64,000 nucleotides of DNA from G965261055 sp965261055 [NCBI: Fibrobacteria bacterium] (GCA_965261055.1 OZ253440.1:1364001-1428000), one strand, 5' to 3'. Positions 33,948 through 44,533 are shown, numbered from the stretch's first letter. Program-made: numbers and translations. Notes: generated by a model from the letters alone, not told the origin.

Positions 33948-35763
33948 GTAAAGGTTTTCCTTTGACTGCTAAGCTTTCAATTTTTTTAACAATTTTTGGA
34001 TCTTCTTCTAATATAGGCGCGTGATGTTTCTTTATGCGAGAATCAATGACTAGAGAACCTTTACATCCCCAATGTTTATTTTCTGTAAATGCGTGTAATC
34101 CATCAATATCTTGAGCGGGATCAGAACGAGTAAATGTAACCCAAATAAACTGTTCTAAAGATTGGCTAGCAAAAGCACTATTATCAACGAGAACAATTAA
34201 TGGATGTTGATTGTTTGTTTGCTTTTCGAAGTTAGAACAAAAAGTCCTTAAACTTCCAACTCCTTTTATTTTGTGTGGAGGTGCTTGGATTACCATTACT
34301 CCTGGGATAACTATTTTGGCTTCTTTAAAATGATTAGGAAGGGTTAGGTTTTTATGGATTTTTTCGGAAAGTTTTCGCTTAATTTTGCCAACTCCAGCAA
34401 TGACAACTTTAGAACCTTTGTTGATACTTGATCCTGTGTAATCTAAGGTATCCATTGTTGTTCGGGTTTGAAAATGCAAATCATTTTCAAAATTCACTCT
34501 TTCCAAAATGTGAGTAAAGAATTGTTTTAGATTACGTACATTTAAATTAGGGTTGTCTTGATACGCACTAATTAAAAGATATTTAGTTAAAGAGCATTGT
34601 CCAAAACCTAATAAAGCATTGGCTGCTGTTAAGGTTTCCATAGGTGTTTTCTCTTTTAGATAAGGGGTGTATCTTTCTTGACCAATAGCTAATAAAAGAG
34701 GATGAACGCCAGCAACATCAACGGCATGAAGTGCTTTCACACCTCCTGGAATTTCTGTTTCTACTAATGAGCCTGTAAGTTCATGTATAAAATCACCAAA
34801 AGCAGTATCCTCTTGAGGAGGACGACCTACAACAGTAAAAGGATAAATGGCATCCTGTTTTGCATAAACAGAGTGTATCTTTAGAAAAGGAAAAGGGTGT
34901 TCAAGGCTATAATAACCTAAATGGTCTCCAAAAGGACCTTCTGGTAAAACTGCATTGGGGTCAATGGTTCCTGTAATGCAAAAGTCAGCATTTAGGTTAA
35001 GTAAAAAACCTTCGGAATCATAACCATACGCAAATCGGCGACGCGTTAATAATCCTGAAAAAATAAGTTCAGGTAGTTTTTCTGGTAGAGGCATGACTGC
35101 AGAAACAGAATAACCTGGATGACCGCCTATAAAGATACTGATTTTTAAAAGTTCTTTTAGGTTTTGAGCCTCAGTATGATGTATTCCTATACCGCGGTGA
35201 ATTTGATAATGTAAACCTATTTCTTTATTCTTTTTGTACTGGTTCCCTGCAAGTTGGATTCGATACATTCCTAGATTAGAATTCTTCCATCCAGGATTAA
35301 GAGGACTTTCGCTATAGACCTGAGGTAGAGTTACAAAAGGGCCACCATCTTTAGGCCAAGATTTAATGAAAGGTAGGTCTGAGATAGAAATCTTTGTAAA
35401 TAGGTTTTCACTAGGAGGCATTTTGCGGGGTAGTAAAGACGGTAAAAGAGGTAGAATTTTGAGAGACTTTAAAGGAGATTTGAAACTTGCGAGAGGATTT
35501 GATTTTAGTGAAAGTAAAAATTGGAGATCTTCTTTGTGCGGAAATAAAAGATTCATTCTTTCTTTAGAACCAAAAATGTTAGATGCACATGAGAAATTAG
35601 AGCCTTTTACATTCTTAAACCAAAGTGCAGGTCCTTGGTTTTCAAAAACGCGTCTGTGTATATACGGTATCTCTAAATTAGGGTCTAGAAAAGTTGAGAG
35701 ACTAACGAGTTCTTTTTTATGCTCTAAATATTCTAAAGTATGTTTTAAAGTAGATTGTTTCAT
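33934..35763 (-). CDS. ubiD: UbiD-family decarboxylase (menaquinone-type)
   Basis: 609 residues, the long form found in futalosine-pathway organisms. UbiD enzymes use prenylated FMN made by UbiX to decarboxylate aromatic acids. Seen: GMYRIQLAGNQ, GIGIHHTEAQNLKE, VSAVMPLPEKLPELIFSGLL, PEGPFGDHLGYYS, VVGRPPQEDTAFGDFIHELT and PGGVKALHAVDVAGVHPLLL, i.e. the prFMN/metal residues and the catalytic Glu region. ubiX, ubiA and ubiE lie at 47608-49725. Confidence 0.93.
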   Translation of the reverse strand: MKQSTLKHTLEYLEHKKELVSLSTFLDPNLEIPYIHRRVFENQGPALWFKNVKGSNFSCASNIFGSKERMNLLFPHKEDLQFLLSLKSNPLASFKSPLKSLKILPLLPSLLPRKMPPSENLFTKISISDLPFIKSWPKDGGPFVTLPQVYSESPLNPGWKNSNLGMYRIQLAGNQYKKNKEIGLHYQIHRGIGIHHTEAQNLKELLKISIFIGGHPGYSVSAVMPLPEKLPELIFSGLLTRRRFAYGYDSEGFLLNLNADFCITGTIDPNAVLPEGPFGDHLGYYSLEHPFPFLKIHSVYAKQDAIYPFTVVGRPPQEDTAFGDFIHELTGSLVETEIPGGVKALHAVDVAGVHPLLLAIGQERYTPYLKEKTPMETLTAANALLGFGQCSLTKYLLISAYQDNPNLNVRNLKQFFTHILERVNFENDLHFQTRTTMDTLDYTGSSINKGSKVVIAGVGKIKRKLSEKIHKNLTLPNHFKEAKIVIPGVMVIQAPPHKIKGVGSLRTFCSNFEKQTNNQHPLIVLVDNSAFASQSLEQFIWVTFTRSDPAQDIDGLHAFTENKHWGCKGSLVIDSRIKKHHAPILEEDPKIVKKIESLAVKGKPLHGLF

Positions 35764-35949
35764 AATGATTAAAAGATAAAAAAGATTGATCTAAGATGGT
35801 TAATGTTTTGTTTAGAATAGATTAAAAGGGCTTTCGTAAATTTTGTTGACTTTGAATTCAAATATTTTTGATGATTCATCATGGCATAAGTATCAGGTGA
35901 TGTGATAATTTAATTCAATCTTTGGAATAAAAATTTTACTTTTAGTATT

Positions 35950-36696
35950 ATGTCTATCTATGCTTTGTCTGACCCTCATCTTTCTTTTTCTGTTCCAGAT
36001 AAAAAAATGAATCGCTTTGGTGACTCTTGGGTGAATCATCCGACTACAATTAAAAAAAAATGGTTGGAAAAAATTACAGAGAAAGATATTGTTGTTGTTC
36101 CTGGTGATGTTTCATGGGCAACAAAGCTTCAAGATGCCTTAGTTGATCTTGCTTGGTTTGAGGCGTTGCCAGGAAGAAAAGTTTTTTTGCGTGGCAATCA
36201 TGATATGTGGTGGCCATCTTTGAAAAAATTACATGATTTGCCTTTTTCGTCTTTGTTTTTTTTGCATTATAATGCGTTACAAATTGATGATTTTTGTTTT
36301 TTTGGTTCTAGGTTGTGGGATACATCTGAATACACGAATATCAGTAAAGTTAAATGGAAAGATTTTCCTCCGTTACCTTTATCAGACGAAGAAATTGAAG
36401 TTCAAGATAAAATTTATAATAAAGAAATCTTAAGATTAACGCAATCTATCGAGAATTTACAGGCTTTTAAACATTTACAATCTGTAGGACTGTGCCATTA
36501 TCCACCCTTAGGTGCTGACATGAAAGAATCTAGGGCGAGCCAATTATTTGAGTCAACAAATACAGAACATGTTATTTTCGGTCACTTGCACAGTGTAGTG
36601 GAAGGAGTGCATTATGGTAAGCGAGAGCATGTGGAATATCATTTAACAGCTTGTGATTACATTAATTTTGATCCTAAAGAGATTTATAAATTTTAA
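35950..36696 (+). CDS. calcineurin-like metallophosphoesterase
   Basis: 248 residues. Metal-binding motifs: SDPHLSF (D-x-H), VPGDVSWATKL (GD), LRGNHDMWW (GNHD), a His in GLCHYPPLG and GHLHSVVEG (GHxH). Of the small cytosolic branch with 'GD.SWA' and 'GNHD.WW'. Substrate not predictable. A short inverted repeat (TGATGATTCATCA, about 35870) lies upstream. Confidence 0.9.
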   Translation: MSIYALSDPHLSFSVPDKKMNRFGDSWVNHPTTIKKKWLEKITEKDIVVVPGDVSWATKLQDALVDLAWFEALPGRKVFLRGNHDMWWPSLKKLHDLPFSSLFFLHYNALQIDDFCFFGSRLWDTSEYTNISKVKWKDFPPLPLSDEEIEVQDKIYNKEILRLTQSIENLQAFKHLQSVGLCHYPPLGADMKESRASQLFESTNTEHVIFGHLHSVVEGVHYGKREHVEYHLTACDYINFDPKEIYKF

Positions 36697-36699
36697 ATT

Positions 36700-37557
36700 A
36701 TGATTTTTGATAACATAAAACAAGGATATCAAAGTCACTCTCGTCTTTTTAAAAATTATACTTTTATTTACCCAGTTCTCTCTCGTCGTGCTGGTGGAAT
36801 TTCTATTGGTATTAATTTAAACTTAGATAAAAATTGCAATTTTGATTGTCCATATTGTCAAGTTGTGCGTACAGAAAAAATACCACCTAAAACGATTGAT
36901 TTATCTATAATAGAAATAGAGCTAAAAGATATCATGCTTCTTTTTGATTCAGAAGGTGTTTGTCAATTGACTCAATTTGAAAAAATACCAGCCTGCGAGA
37001 AAAAACTAAAAGATATCTCTTTGAGTGGTGATGGTGAACCAACAATGGTTCCTGAATTTTCAAAGGTATGTCAAATTGTTCGAGAGATACAGAAGAATAG
37101 TTTGCTACCTTTTGAGTTACACTTGATTACTAATAGTACTTTAATACATAAGAAAACTGTTTTAGAAGGTATTGGTTTTTTGATGGAAGAAAAAGGTGGA
37201 ATTTGGGCTAAGCTTGATGCTGGAACACAGTCTTGGTTTGAGAAAGTCAATGATTCTCTAATTACACTAGAACAAATTGAAAAAAATCTTATAGCTTGTG
37301 CTAAAAAATTTCCAATTATTTTACAGACACTTTTTTTTGAGATAGATAAAGAAAAACCTCAAGATCATGAAATATTAGAATATTGTAAGCGAGTCAAGAG
37401 GATTCAATCAAAAACTCAAAATTTAAAATTAATTCAAATACACAGTTTGAGTCGAATTCCATCTCAAAGTTCTGCTGTTAGACTTTCTAAATATCTTTTA
37501 CAAGAGTATGCTAGACAAATACAAGATCAAACGCAAATTAAAACACAGGTCTTTTGA
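36700..37557 (+). CDS. radical SAM protein
   Basis: 285 residues. The iron-sulfur motif is NCNFDCPYC (Cys-x3-Cys-x2-Cys, about residue 45), followed by DISLSGDGEPTMVPEF, the SAM-binding stretch after strand 2, and HLITNSTLIHK. It lacks extra C-terminal cluster domains. The sequence resembles the group of radical SAM proteins with 'SGDGEPT', of unknown exact function. Starts 3 bases after the phosphoesterase and is followed 6 bases later by thiL, so the three are cotranscribed. Confidence 0.87.
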   Translation: MIFDNIKQGYQSHSRLFKNYTFIYPVLSRRAGGISIGINLNLDKNCNFDCPYCQVVRTEKIPPKTIDLSIIEIELKDIMLLFDSEGVCQLTQFEKIPACEKKLKDISLSGDGEPTMVPEFSKVCQIVREIQKNSLLPFELHLITNSTLIHKKTVLEGIGFLMEEKGGIWAKLDAGTQSWFEKVNDSLITLEQIEKNLIACAKKFPIILQTLFFEIDKEKPQDHEILEYCKRVKRIQSKTQNLKLIQIHSLSRIPSQSSAVRLSKYLLQEYARQIQDQTQIKTQVF

Positions 37558-37563
37558 TTTAAA

Positions 37564-38535
37564 ATGTTTTTTTCAAATAATGTTGAGTTTCAAAATTTAA
37601 AAACTTTTCTTTCAAGTTTTGAGTTGTCTAGAGATGCTCGAGGAATAGGTGATGACGCTTCCCTAATGAATATGGGAAATGAGCTTTGGGCAATTTCTAG
37701 TGATGTTAGTGTAGAGGGTGTTCATCATTCTTTTGGATGGAGTTCTTTAGAGCAAGCTTTAAGTAAATCTATTATCTCTAATTTATCTGATATTCACGCT
37801 ATGGGTGGAAGGTGTTGCCATTTGTTTTTTAATTTGGGAGCGAATAAAAATTGGGTTCAAAATGATTTTGATATATTAGGTAAAACACTAAAAAAAATGT
37901 CGTTAAAGTATAACTTTTCTTTAGAAGGTGGAGATTTTACTCGTGTAAAGCAAGCAAGTTTTTTTTCTTTTACTGCAATGGGAAAAATAGAAAACTCTCC
38001 TTTATTAAGGTCGAATGCAAAACAAAAACAAAAAATTTATTTAACAGGAAAACTTGGAGAGAGTGTAACTGGATTAGATTATTTGAAAAATAACCTAACA
38101 CAAAACAAGTTTTCAAATGTCTCTAATGAGATTAAAAAATGTATTCAAACACATTTAAATCCAAGTCCTAATTTCAAGATAGGAATTGCTTTAAGTAGAC
38201 TTTCAAAAGATGTTGCAGCCATTGATTTAAGTGATGGACTATCTAGCGAACTTTGGCATTTAGCAGAAAGTTCTAAAGTTAAACTGGTGGTAGATCAAAA
38301 AAAACTCCCTGTAGATGATACATTACTGTCAATGCATCAGAATTTAGATTTTGCATTGCATGGAGGAGAGGAATATTGCTTGCTTTTTACAGCAAACTTA
38401 ACTGTAGAAGAATTTAAAACTCTCAATCAAGTCACAACTTGCTTTTGTATAGGAGAAGTGTTACAGGGTCAAGGAGTTTTCTTGAAAAATAAGGAAATAG
38501 TAGAGCCTCTGTTATCTCAAGGTTGGGGTAGTTGA
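37564..38535 (+). CDS. thiL: thiamine-monophosphate kinase ThiL
   Basis: 323 residues. Converts thiamine phosphate to thiamine diphosphate. Seen: GIGDDASLM, ISSDVSVEGVHHSFGW, ISNLSDIHAMGG, FSLEGGDFTR, KIYLTGKLGESVTGLDYL, AAIDLSDGLSSELWHLAESS and ALHGGEEYCLLFT. All metal-binding aspartates of the family appear kept. Last gene of a three-gene unit. Confidence 0.93.
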   Translation: MFFSNNVEFQNLKTFLSSFELSRDARGIGDDASLMNMGNELWAISSDVSVEGVHHSFGWSSLEQALSKSIISNLSDIHAMGGRCCHLFFNLGANKNWVQNDFDILGKTLKKMSLKYNFSLEGGDFTRVKQASFFSFTAMGKIENSPLLRSNAKQKQKIYLTGKLGESVTGLDYLKNNLTQNKFSNVSNEIKKCIQTHLNPSPNFKIGIALSRLSKDVAAIDLSDGLSSELWHLAESSKVKLVVDQKKLPVDDTLLSMHQNLDFALHGGEEYCLLFTANLTVEEFKTLNQVTTCFCIGEVLQGQGVFLKNKEIVEPLLSQGWGS

Positions 38536-38777
38536 TTTTAGTGTGATGAGTTGTTGAATTAACTTTGGCATATTAAAATTATAATACAAAAATAAATTAT
38601 TATCCTTATTAATTTACACAGGCTTATTCTGTTGCTAGAAACGATAAACATCGTTGAGATTCAGAATTAAAATAAGATTAGTTTATATCAGACTTTGCTC
38701 CTGAAAATTCTAAATATAGGTGAAAAGATGAATAAAATTAAACTCAAAAAGAGAGAGTTAGAATTACTAAAAGCTCT

Positions 38778-39860
38778 TTATTCGTTAGATCCGTCTAGCT
38801 CTTTTAATCTTTCTGAGGTGTCTTGAATTTTAAGAGCATCAATGATTTCTTGAACATTTCCTTTCATGAATGCATCTAAAGAGTAAAGAGTGACATTGAT
38901 CCGATGATCGGTAACCCTTCCTTGAGGAAAATTATAGGTGCGAATTTTAGCGGAACGATCGCCTGTTCCAACTTGTACTTTGCGTTGTTGCGAACGCTCT
39001 TTTTCTTTACTTGCAATTTCTAAATCAAGTAAGCGAGAGCGAAGAACCTTCATGGCTTTTTCTTTATTTTTAAGCTGTGATTTTTCGTCTTGGCAGGTGA
39101 CAACTAGCCCTGTTGGTTCGTGTGTAATACGCACTGCTGAATCGGTTGTGTTTACACTTTGTCCACCGTTACCAGAAGCACGATAAACATCTATTCTAAG
39201 GTCATTTTCAGAAATTTGAATATCAATTTCTTCAGCCTCAGGCATAATTGCAACTGTAGCTGCAGAAGTGTGTACTCTTCCTTGAGATTCGGTATTTGGT
39301 ACTCGTTGTACACGGTGAACGCCACTTTCGTATTTGAGTGTTCCGTAACACTCTTCACCTTGAATTTCACAAACTACTTCTTTAAATCCGCCAGAAGTTC
39401 CTTCGGTACAGCTAACAACTTTGGTTTTCCAACCAATAGAATCAAAGTAATAAGAATACATACGAAAAAGGTCGCCGACAAATAAGCTGGCTTCATCTCC
39501 GCCTGTACCTGCTCTGATCTCAATTAGGGCATTTTTAAAGTCGTTTACATCTTTAGGAATTAAAGCAACTTTGAATTCATCTTCTAATTCAGTTAATCGA
39601 TTTCTTAAGGGAGGTAATTCATCGTTAGCAGCTTGTTGCATTTCACGGTCATCACTTTGGAACGCTTCTTGCCATTCTTGAATTTCACTTGTGAGCTCTA
39701 AATAGTTGTTTGCTTTAACAATCAAGACTTCAAGAGTTTTGCGTTCCCGACCCAATGTTTTGAGTTTTTGAATATTGGAAGAAATTTGGGGGTCAGAAAG
39801 TTTAGTTTCTAAATCTTTAAATTTGGTAATAACATTGTGAGCTTGTTCTGTCAAGTTCAT
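38778..39860 (-). CDS. prfA: peptide chain release factor 1
   Basis: 360 residues. Reads UAA/UAG at the ribosome. The GGQ loop ([20 protein letters not shown]) and the RF1 anticodon-like region ([20 protein letters not shown]; PxT-type recognition) are present, and the end [20 protein letters not shown] is typical. The gene follows rpmE on the same strand, a common order. Confidence 0.96.
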   Translation of the reverse strand: MNLTEQAHNVITKFKDLETKLSDPQISSNIQKLKTLGRERKTLEVLIVKANNYLELTSEIQEWQEAFQSDDREMQQAANDELPPLRNRLTELEDEFKVALIPKDVNDFKNALIEIRAGTGGDEASLFVGDLFRMYSYYFDSIGWKTKVVSCTEGTSGGFKEVVCEIQGEECYGTLKYESGVHRVQRVPNTESQGRVHTSAATVAIMPEAEEIDIQISENDLRIDVYRASGNGGQSVNTTDSAVRITHEPTGLVVTCQDEKSQLKNKEKAMKVLRSRLLDLEIASKEKERSQQRKVQVGTGDRSAKIRTYNFPQGRVTDHRINVTLYSLDAFMKGNVQEIIDALKIQDTSERLKELDGSNE

Positions 39861-39920
39861 AGATTTAACCTATTATAAATGAAATAGTTGGAGTTGCTTG
39901 CAAGTGAAATAGCTTTAAAA

Positions 39921-40205
39921 CTATTTAGAAGGAGTTGTATCTGCTTTGCGTTTAGCTCCAACAATTTTAGAAAATTTTTTATTGAATACTTCAATACGAC
40001 CTGCAGTGTCAATCAACATTTTTTCGCCAGTATAAAAAGGATGTGATACAGAACTAACCTCAACTTTGATATGAGGATAAGTGTTACCATCCTCCCATTT
40101 AATAGTTCCTTTACTAGAAATTGTAGAAGGAATTATAAATCTATGACCTGTAGAAATGTCTTCGAAAACGACTGGCTCGTATTTTGGATGGATGTCTTTT
40201 TTCAT
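39921..40205 (-). CDS. rpmE: 50S ribosomal protein L31 type B
   Basis: 94 residues from [20 protein letters not shown] at 40205; an upstream frame is an artefact. It lacks the CxxC zinc pair of type A L31, carries the type-B blocks [20 protein letters not shown] and a C-terminal basic tail. Zinc-free L31 is usual where zinc may be scarce, or as the only form in many FCB bacteria. Confidence 0.95.
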   Translation of the reverse strand: MKKDIHPKYEPVVFEDISTGHRFIIPSTISSKGTIKWEDGNTYPHIKVEVSSVSHPFYTGEKMLIDTAGRIEVFNKKFSKIVGAKRKADTTPSK

Positions 40206-40303
40206 GATAAATTGTATAAATATTAAACTAAAAGGGAATGATAGCAAATACAGGCTTTATTTTCAATAAAATGATGTCGCTACCTTTATTACAGTTTAAT
40301 TAT

Positions 40304-41788
40304 TTACGGTTGATGTTGTTTTTTGTTTAAATCTATTACTTCTTTGACTGGATTGAAGGCTTGTTGGTTTATCTCTACTAAAATTGTATTCCATTTTGCC
40401 ATACCACCGTTCCAAAGACCAGGCCATTCCAAAACTTTAAAAGATTGCCCTGTTAAGCTTCTTTGAGTGATTAAGTAGCTGTCGTTATCTTGATATTGTA
40501 GAAGATCAAATTTTTGATGGTGATGATCGACAGTGTTTCCTGCGATAAAGACAGGGTTAAAATGTGTTGAGCTATTAAAGATGCTTTTTTGTTTTGGATT
40601 GTGTAAGTCAATTTGACTTTCCTCTATTATTTGAATAGAAGGGTTCCTATTGCCTTGTTTCACCCAAAAAGGACCACCTCCAGCTTTTCCTGTATTTTTA
40701 ACAACCCCACAAACTCTTAGAGGGTGATTGAAGAAAGAAGTAAGAAAATCTTTTTTAGACTGAAAGGAATTACAATAAGTCCTTTCCTTAAATAAAAAGT
40801 AAGAAGAGTAAATTTGTGCTAAATCAGAAATAGCTTGTTTTTGTTGTGTTTCCGATGGCTGTTCACTTTGTAACAGAGCTTTAAATATTTGTTTTTGAAG
40901 AGAAATTAATAAACCTAAAATCATGCGTCTTTCTAACAAACTATGTTCCTGATGATTTTCGTGGCAAATATTATCAATATTTTTAATGAAGAACAAATCT
41001 GATTTGAGAGCATTTAAATTGTGTAAAAGACTGCCATGTCCTCCAGGTCTTAATAATAATTCTTGATTGGAATTTAAAACCCAATCATTATTTTCGTCTT
41101 GGACTAATGTATCAGTTTGAGGAAGTTGCGTTGAAAGTGAAAATTGGTAAGAATGACAATGCTTCTGACCTTGTTTTAAAATTTTTTGGATGGTGCTTAA
41201 ATGTGATTCTGAGACAGTAAAGTGAATGTGAGTATTGGCTTGAGAGATGCTAATAGCTTCTGAAATTTGTTCTTCTAAAGGTGTTTGAGTGCCTGTTGTA
41301 TAAGTATGGAAGTCAACTAAAGCTTTAGGTAGGTTTCCAAAATTGAGTCCTTGAGGAAGTAAGATAAACTCTAAAATCTTTTTTGCATCTAAGGTTTTTC
41401 CTAGGGTTTTGATAATTTTAGGATAAAAAGGTAGGTAAGGTAGGTTATTTAGAAATTCTTGAGTTTTCTTTTGTGTGTGAGAAGATTTTGGATCTGTATT
41501 CAATGCATTGAGTAGATCAAATTCTTTTTTAAACATACGACTAGCAGCTCCAGATGCAGGAATGAAATGTGTAAGATTTTTTTTAGGTTCGTTTTGAAAG
41601 ATATCAATCCATGCCTGCTTTTCTTGAGGAGAAAATGTCAGAATACCATCTTGTTTTTGACAAGGACGGTTAAGTTTTGCGTAGGAAGAACCTTTTTTGA
41701 ACAAAGAAAGCTGTAATTTTGCTTGATGCAAAGAAATACCCTGTGCTTTAAGTTGTTCTTGTTGTTTTTCTGAAAAGATAGAGGACAT
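40304..41788 (-). CDS. DUF4301 family protein
   Basis: 494 residues. The N-terminal FIPASGAASRMFKKEFDLLN is the DUF4301 nucleotidyltransferase-like start (compare the 'GxxxR.fK' of sugar nucleotidyltransferases), with LLRPGGHGSLLHNLN and KNTGKAGGGPFWVKQGN later. DUF4301 is known chiefly from Bacteroidota and relatives; the function is not established. It stands alone. Confidence 0.82.
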   Translation of the reverse strand: MSSIFSEKQQEQLKAQGISLHQAKLQLSLFKKGSSYAKLNRPCQKQDGILTFSPQEKQAWIDIFQNEPKKNLTHFIPASGAASRMFKKEFDLLNALNTDPKSSHTQKKTQEFLNNLPYLPFYPKIIKTLGKTLDAKKILEFILLPQGLNFGNLPKALVDFHTYTTGTQTPLEEQISEAISISQANTHIHFTVSESHLSTIQKILKQGQKHCHSYQFSLSTQLPQTDTLVQDENNDWVLNSNQELLLRPGGHGSLLHNLNALKSDLFFIKNIDNICHENHQEHSLLERRMILGLLISLQKQIFKALLQSEQPSETQQKQAISDLAQIYSSYFLFKERTYCNSFQSKKDFLTSFFNHPLRVCGVVKNTGKAGGGPFWVKQGNRNPSIQIIEESQIDLHNPKQKSIFNSSTHFNPVFIAGNTVDHHHQKFDLLQYQDNDSYLITQRSLTGQSFKVLEWPGLWNGGMAKWNTILVEINQQAFNPVKEVIDLNKKQHQP

Positions 41789-42032
41789 AAAAATATTGTT
41801 TAAGGAAGTTTTTCAAAATTCATAACACAACTAAATAAAATAAGTAATAAAACGGCTGAAAACAAGAGAAGTTGGTGTCAAAAGGTTAGAGGAGAGTATT
41901 TAAAGAGCTCAATCATCTTCAAATTGTGATTTAAAGATTTAAAAGCACAAAAAATGATTTTGATTGTATGATTTGTTGAAATTGAAATAAAAAAAAACTA
42001 CCTTTTCCTTCAACTTAGAGGATAATTATGAT

Positions 42033-42176
42033 ATGAAAAGAACTTTTCAACCGAGTAATCGTAAAAAAGTAAATAAACATGGTTTTAGAGCCCGCATGGC
42101 TACCAAAAGTGGTCGAGCTATATTGTCTCGTCGTCGCTCTAAAGGACGAGTAAGATTAGCTTTAAGTGCGTCTTAA
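42033..42176 (+). CDS. rpmH: 50S ribosomal protein L34
   Basis: 47 residues: [20 protein letters not shown] to the end is unmistakable L34 (KRTFQPS.rkr...HGFR.RM.t..GR..l..RR.KGR). AGAGG precedes it by about 10 bases. First gene of the rpmH-rnpA-yidD-yidC block, which in many bacteria borders the replication origin; dnaA is not in this window and no DnaA-box cluster was seen upstream. Confidence 0.97.
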   Translation: MKRTFQPSNRKKVNKHGFRARMATKSGRAILSRRRSKGRVRLALSAS

Positions 42177-42206
42177 ACTTTTTACATGATTTAAAGTATT
42201 GTTAAA

Positions 42207-42575
42207 ATGCAATATCAAGCTTTGAACAAAAAAGTGATGTATCATCGCCTTTTTAGAAAAGGCTCTATTGTACAGGATCAGCAAACTGATCTAAATTCTT
42301 TACCATTGTTGTTGCGCATTGTAGCATCTCCTAGTCAAGATGATATAAGAATTGGTTTTTTGATTTGTAAAAAAACAGGCAAAGCATTTTTTAGAAATAA
42401 ATTAAGACGCATTTTAAAAGCTTGTGTACAAGAACAATTTAATTTTATACCACCTTCATCGTGGATTTTATTTGATGTTTCACCCAAGCCATTACAGATT
42501 TCTTTAAAACAATTTCGTTTTCAAGCTCAATGCCTTTTGCGACAATTACCAGAAAACATGTCTGTAATATGTTAA
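42207..42575 (+). CDS. rnpA: ribonuclease P protein component
   Basis: 122 residues. Protein subunit of RNase P, which matures tRNA 5' ends. The RNA-binding 'RNR.KR..R' block reads FFRNKLRRILKACVQEQF, and the N-terminal LFRKGSIVQ is typical. Divergent overall but the position between rpmH and yidD settles the call. It overlaps yidD by 7 bases. Confidence 0.9.
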   Translation: MQYQALNKKVMYHRLFRKGSIVQDQQTDLNSLPLLLRIVASPSQDDIRIGFLICKKTGKAFFRNKLRRILKACVQEQFNFIPPSSWILFDVSPKPLQISLKQFRFQAQCLLRQLPENMSVIC

Positions 42576-42814
42576 ATCGTTTATGTATTTTATTGATAGG
42601 TTTTTACCAAACAACACATGGTTTGTTTTTTTGGGGATCGTGTCGTTTTTACCCAACATGTTCTTGTTATGGGAAACAAGCATTTCAAACTTTTTATTTT
42701 TGGAGAGCTTTTTATTTAACTTCATTTAGAATTTTAAGGTGCCATCCTTTTTGTAAAGGTGGTTTTGACTATTTACCAGAAGTATCTGCTCAACAATCTA
42801 GTTCATCTCAATAA
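42569..42814 (+). CDS. yidD: membrane protein insertion efficiency factor YidD
   Basis: 81 residues from the ATG at 42569 that overlaps the rnpA stop (ATGTTAA). Seen: LIGFYQTTHGLFFWGSCRFY then PTCSCYGKQAF and RILRCHPFCKGGFDYLPE, the YidD cysteine pattern. A longer frame from 42530 lies inside rnpA and is rejected. Confidence 0.94.
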   Translation: MLNRLCILLIGFYQTTHGLFFWGSCRFYPTCSCYGKQAFQTFYFWRAFYLTSFRILRCHPFCKGGFDYLPEVSAQQSSSSQ

Positions 42815-42838
42815 ATAAACAAACTTTTTAAGGAAATT

Positions 42839-44527
42839 ATGAATAACAACAGACTTCTATTTTTTGTATCTATGACACTCATATTTTTTATATGGATGTA
42901 TTTAGGTTCACAACGAGAACAGCCAGAATTACATCAGAAAAAAGATTTGACTGTTGAGCAGCAAGTGAATCAAGAAACACAAATTTCTAAGATCAAGCTT
43001 GATGTAAAGAAAGAAAAACAAGTTGAAAAGAGTTCTGAACAATTAAAAAGAATCATAACAGTCACCACTCAAACAATGATTGTTGAATTTAATGAAAGTA
43101 CAGGTGAAGTGTATCGTGTGGTTTTAGACAGTTTATTTAAAAATGATACAAATCATTATACAATTCTAGATAATACAAATGGGCATCATTTATCTCTTTC
43201 TGTAGAAAATCAAAGTTTAAGAGATTTAGAGTGGACAGCCTCGGTGCAACAAAAGCACTATTTTTTAACAAACAATCCTTTGACTTTAGTTTTTACCACA
43301 ACTTTGAAAAATAAAGTTGAATTTAAGCGTTTCTATACATTATATCCAAAAGGGTATTTAATACAACACAAATTCAAAACAAATGCCAGCATAGATGGTT
43401 TTGCCTCTATTGATTGGACTGGTGGAATTAATAAGACTGAGGAAAATTCGGAACAAGGTGGTTTAGGAGCAGTTAGCTATGACGAATTTGTTTATTCTAA
43501 TGGAGAATTAGTCTCTAGAGAGAAACTTGATAAACCAACATCTTTTAATGAAGAAGAAGGTTCTGTAAAATGGGTTGGTATTCGACAAAAATATGTTGTT
43601 GCTTTAATTAATTTTAATAGTCAGCAAGATTATAAAATTAGAGTGAGACCTTTAGTTTCCCAGATTAAAAATGAATTTAATGAGATAACGGAAAAAGCAA
43701 GTTCGTATGAAGTAGTACTTCGGAATAAAAATTTTGTGCCATCGTCTTTTACTTTCGATCTTTTAGTTTTGCCTTTACAGTACAATCAGATTAAAGCTTA
43801 CGACCAAGGGTATGAGAAAATTTTGTTTTTAGGGTATGAATGGTTCTTGCGTGCAGATCTTTGGTATGTTAAATTAGCTGGATTGGTTTTGAACTTGTTA
43901 AATTGGTTTTACTCCATCATTCCAAATTACGGTATTGCGATTATTTGTTTAACATTGTTAATCCGTTGTTTGCTTTTACCATTTACAATTATGCAAACGA
44001 AGTCAATGAGTAAATTGCAAGAGCATGCTCCAATGATTAAAAAAATTCGTCAAGATAATAAGAATAATCCACAAAAGGCTCAGAAAGAAATCATGGCTTA
44101 TTATAAAATGAAAAATGTAAATCCTGTTGCTGGAATGTTGGGTTGTTTACCGCTGATTTTCCAATTTCCTGTTTTTATTGCACTATTCCATGTGTTAAGC
44201 AGAGCTGTTGAATTAAAAGGAGTTCCTTTCTTATTTTGGATTACAGATTTATCACAACCGGATGTTGTTGTACCTAGTTTAGTCATTCCTTATATCTTCC
44301 CAACGGGATTAACAATTCTACCATTTTTGATGGCGTTTACAATGTTTCTTCAAACAAAATTAACAATGACCGATCCTAATCAGAAAATGTTGGTTTGGAT
44401 GATGCCTTTATTGATGTTTGTTTTTTCAGCGTCATTCCCTTCTGGTCTTGTATTGTATTGGACTGTTTCTAATGTTTTTACAATTGTACAAACCAAGTTA
44501 ATTAAGAAGAAGTCTAAAGTAGCATAG
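42839..44527 (+). CDS. yidC: membrane protein insertase YidC
   Basis: 562 residues, Gram-negative long form: an N-terminal membrane anchor, a periplasmic beta domain (to about residue 340), then the five-helix insertase core (NYGIAIICLTLLIRCLLLPF, AGMLGCLPLIFQFPVFIALF, FPSGLVLYWTVSNVFTIVQT). AAGGA precedes the ATG. Inserts proteins into the inner membrane with or without SecYEG. Confidence 0.96.
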   Translation: MNNNRLLFFVSMTLIFFIWMYLGSQREQPELHQKKDLTVEQQVNQETQISKIKLDVKKEKQVEKSSEQLKRIITVTTQTMIVEFNESTGEVYRVVLDSLFKNDTNHYTILDNTNGHHLSLSVENQSLRDLEWTASVQQKHYFLTNNPLTLVFTTTLKNKVEFKRFYTLYPKGYLIQHKFKTNASIDGFASIDWTGGINKTEENSEQGGLGAVSYDEFVYSNGELVSREKLDKPTSFNEEEGSVKWVGIRQKYVVALINFNSQQDYKIRVRPLVSQIKNEFNEITEKASSYEVVLRNKNFVPSSFTFDLLVLPLQYNQIKAYDQGYEKILFLGYEWFLRADLWYVKLAGLVLNLLNWFYSIIPNYGIAIICLTLLIRCLLLPFTIMQTKSMSKLQEHAPMIKKIRQDNKNNPQKAQKEIMAYYKMKNVNPVAGMLGCLPLIFQFPVFIALFHVLSRAVELKGVPFLFWITDLSQPDVVVPSLVIPYIFPTGLTILPFLMAFTMFLQTKLTMTDPNQKMLVWMMPLLMFVFSASFPSGLVLYWTVSNVFTIVQTKLIKKKSKVA

Positions 44528-44533
44528 ATAGTT

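Noticed and set aside
38728-38826. 32-residue frame [20 protein letters not shown] with a weak ribosome site, running into prfA antisense
   Set aside because: Too short, its second half is the reverse of prfA, and no coupling or conservation evidence.
41789-42032. Possible replication origin upstream of rpmH
   Set aside because: rpmH-rnpA-yidD-yidC often lies at oriC, but no dnaA, no cluster of TTATCCACA-like boxes and no AT-rich 13-mer array were seen.
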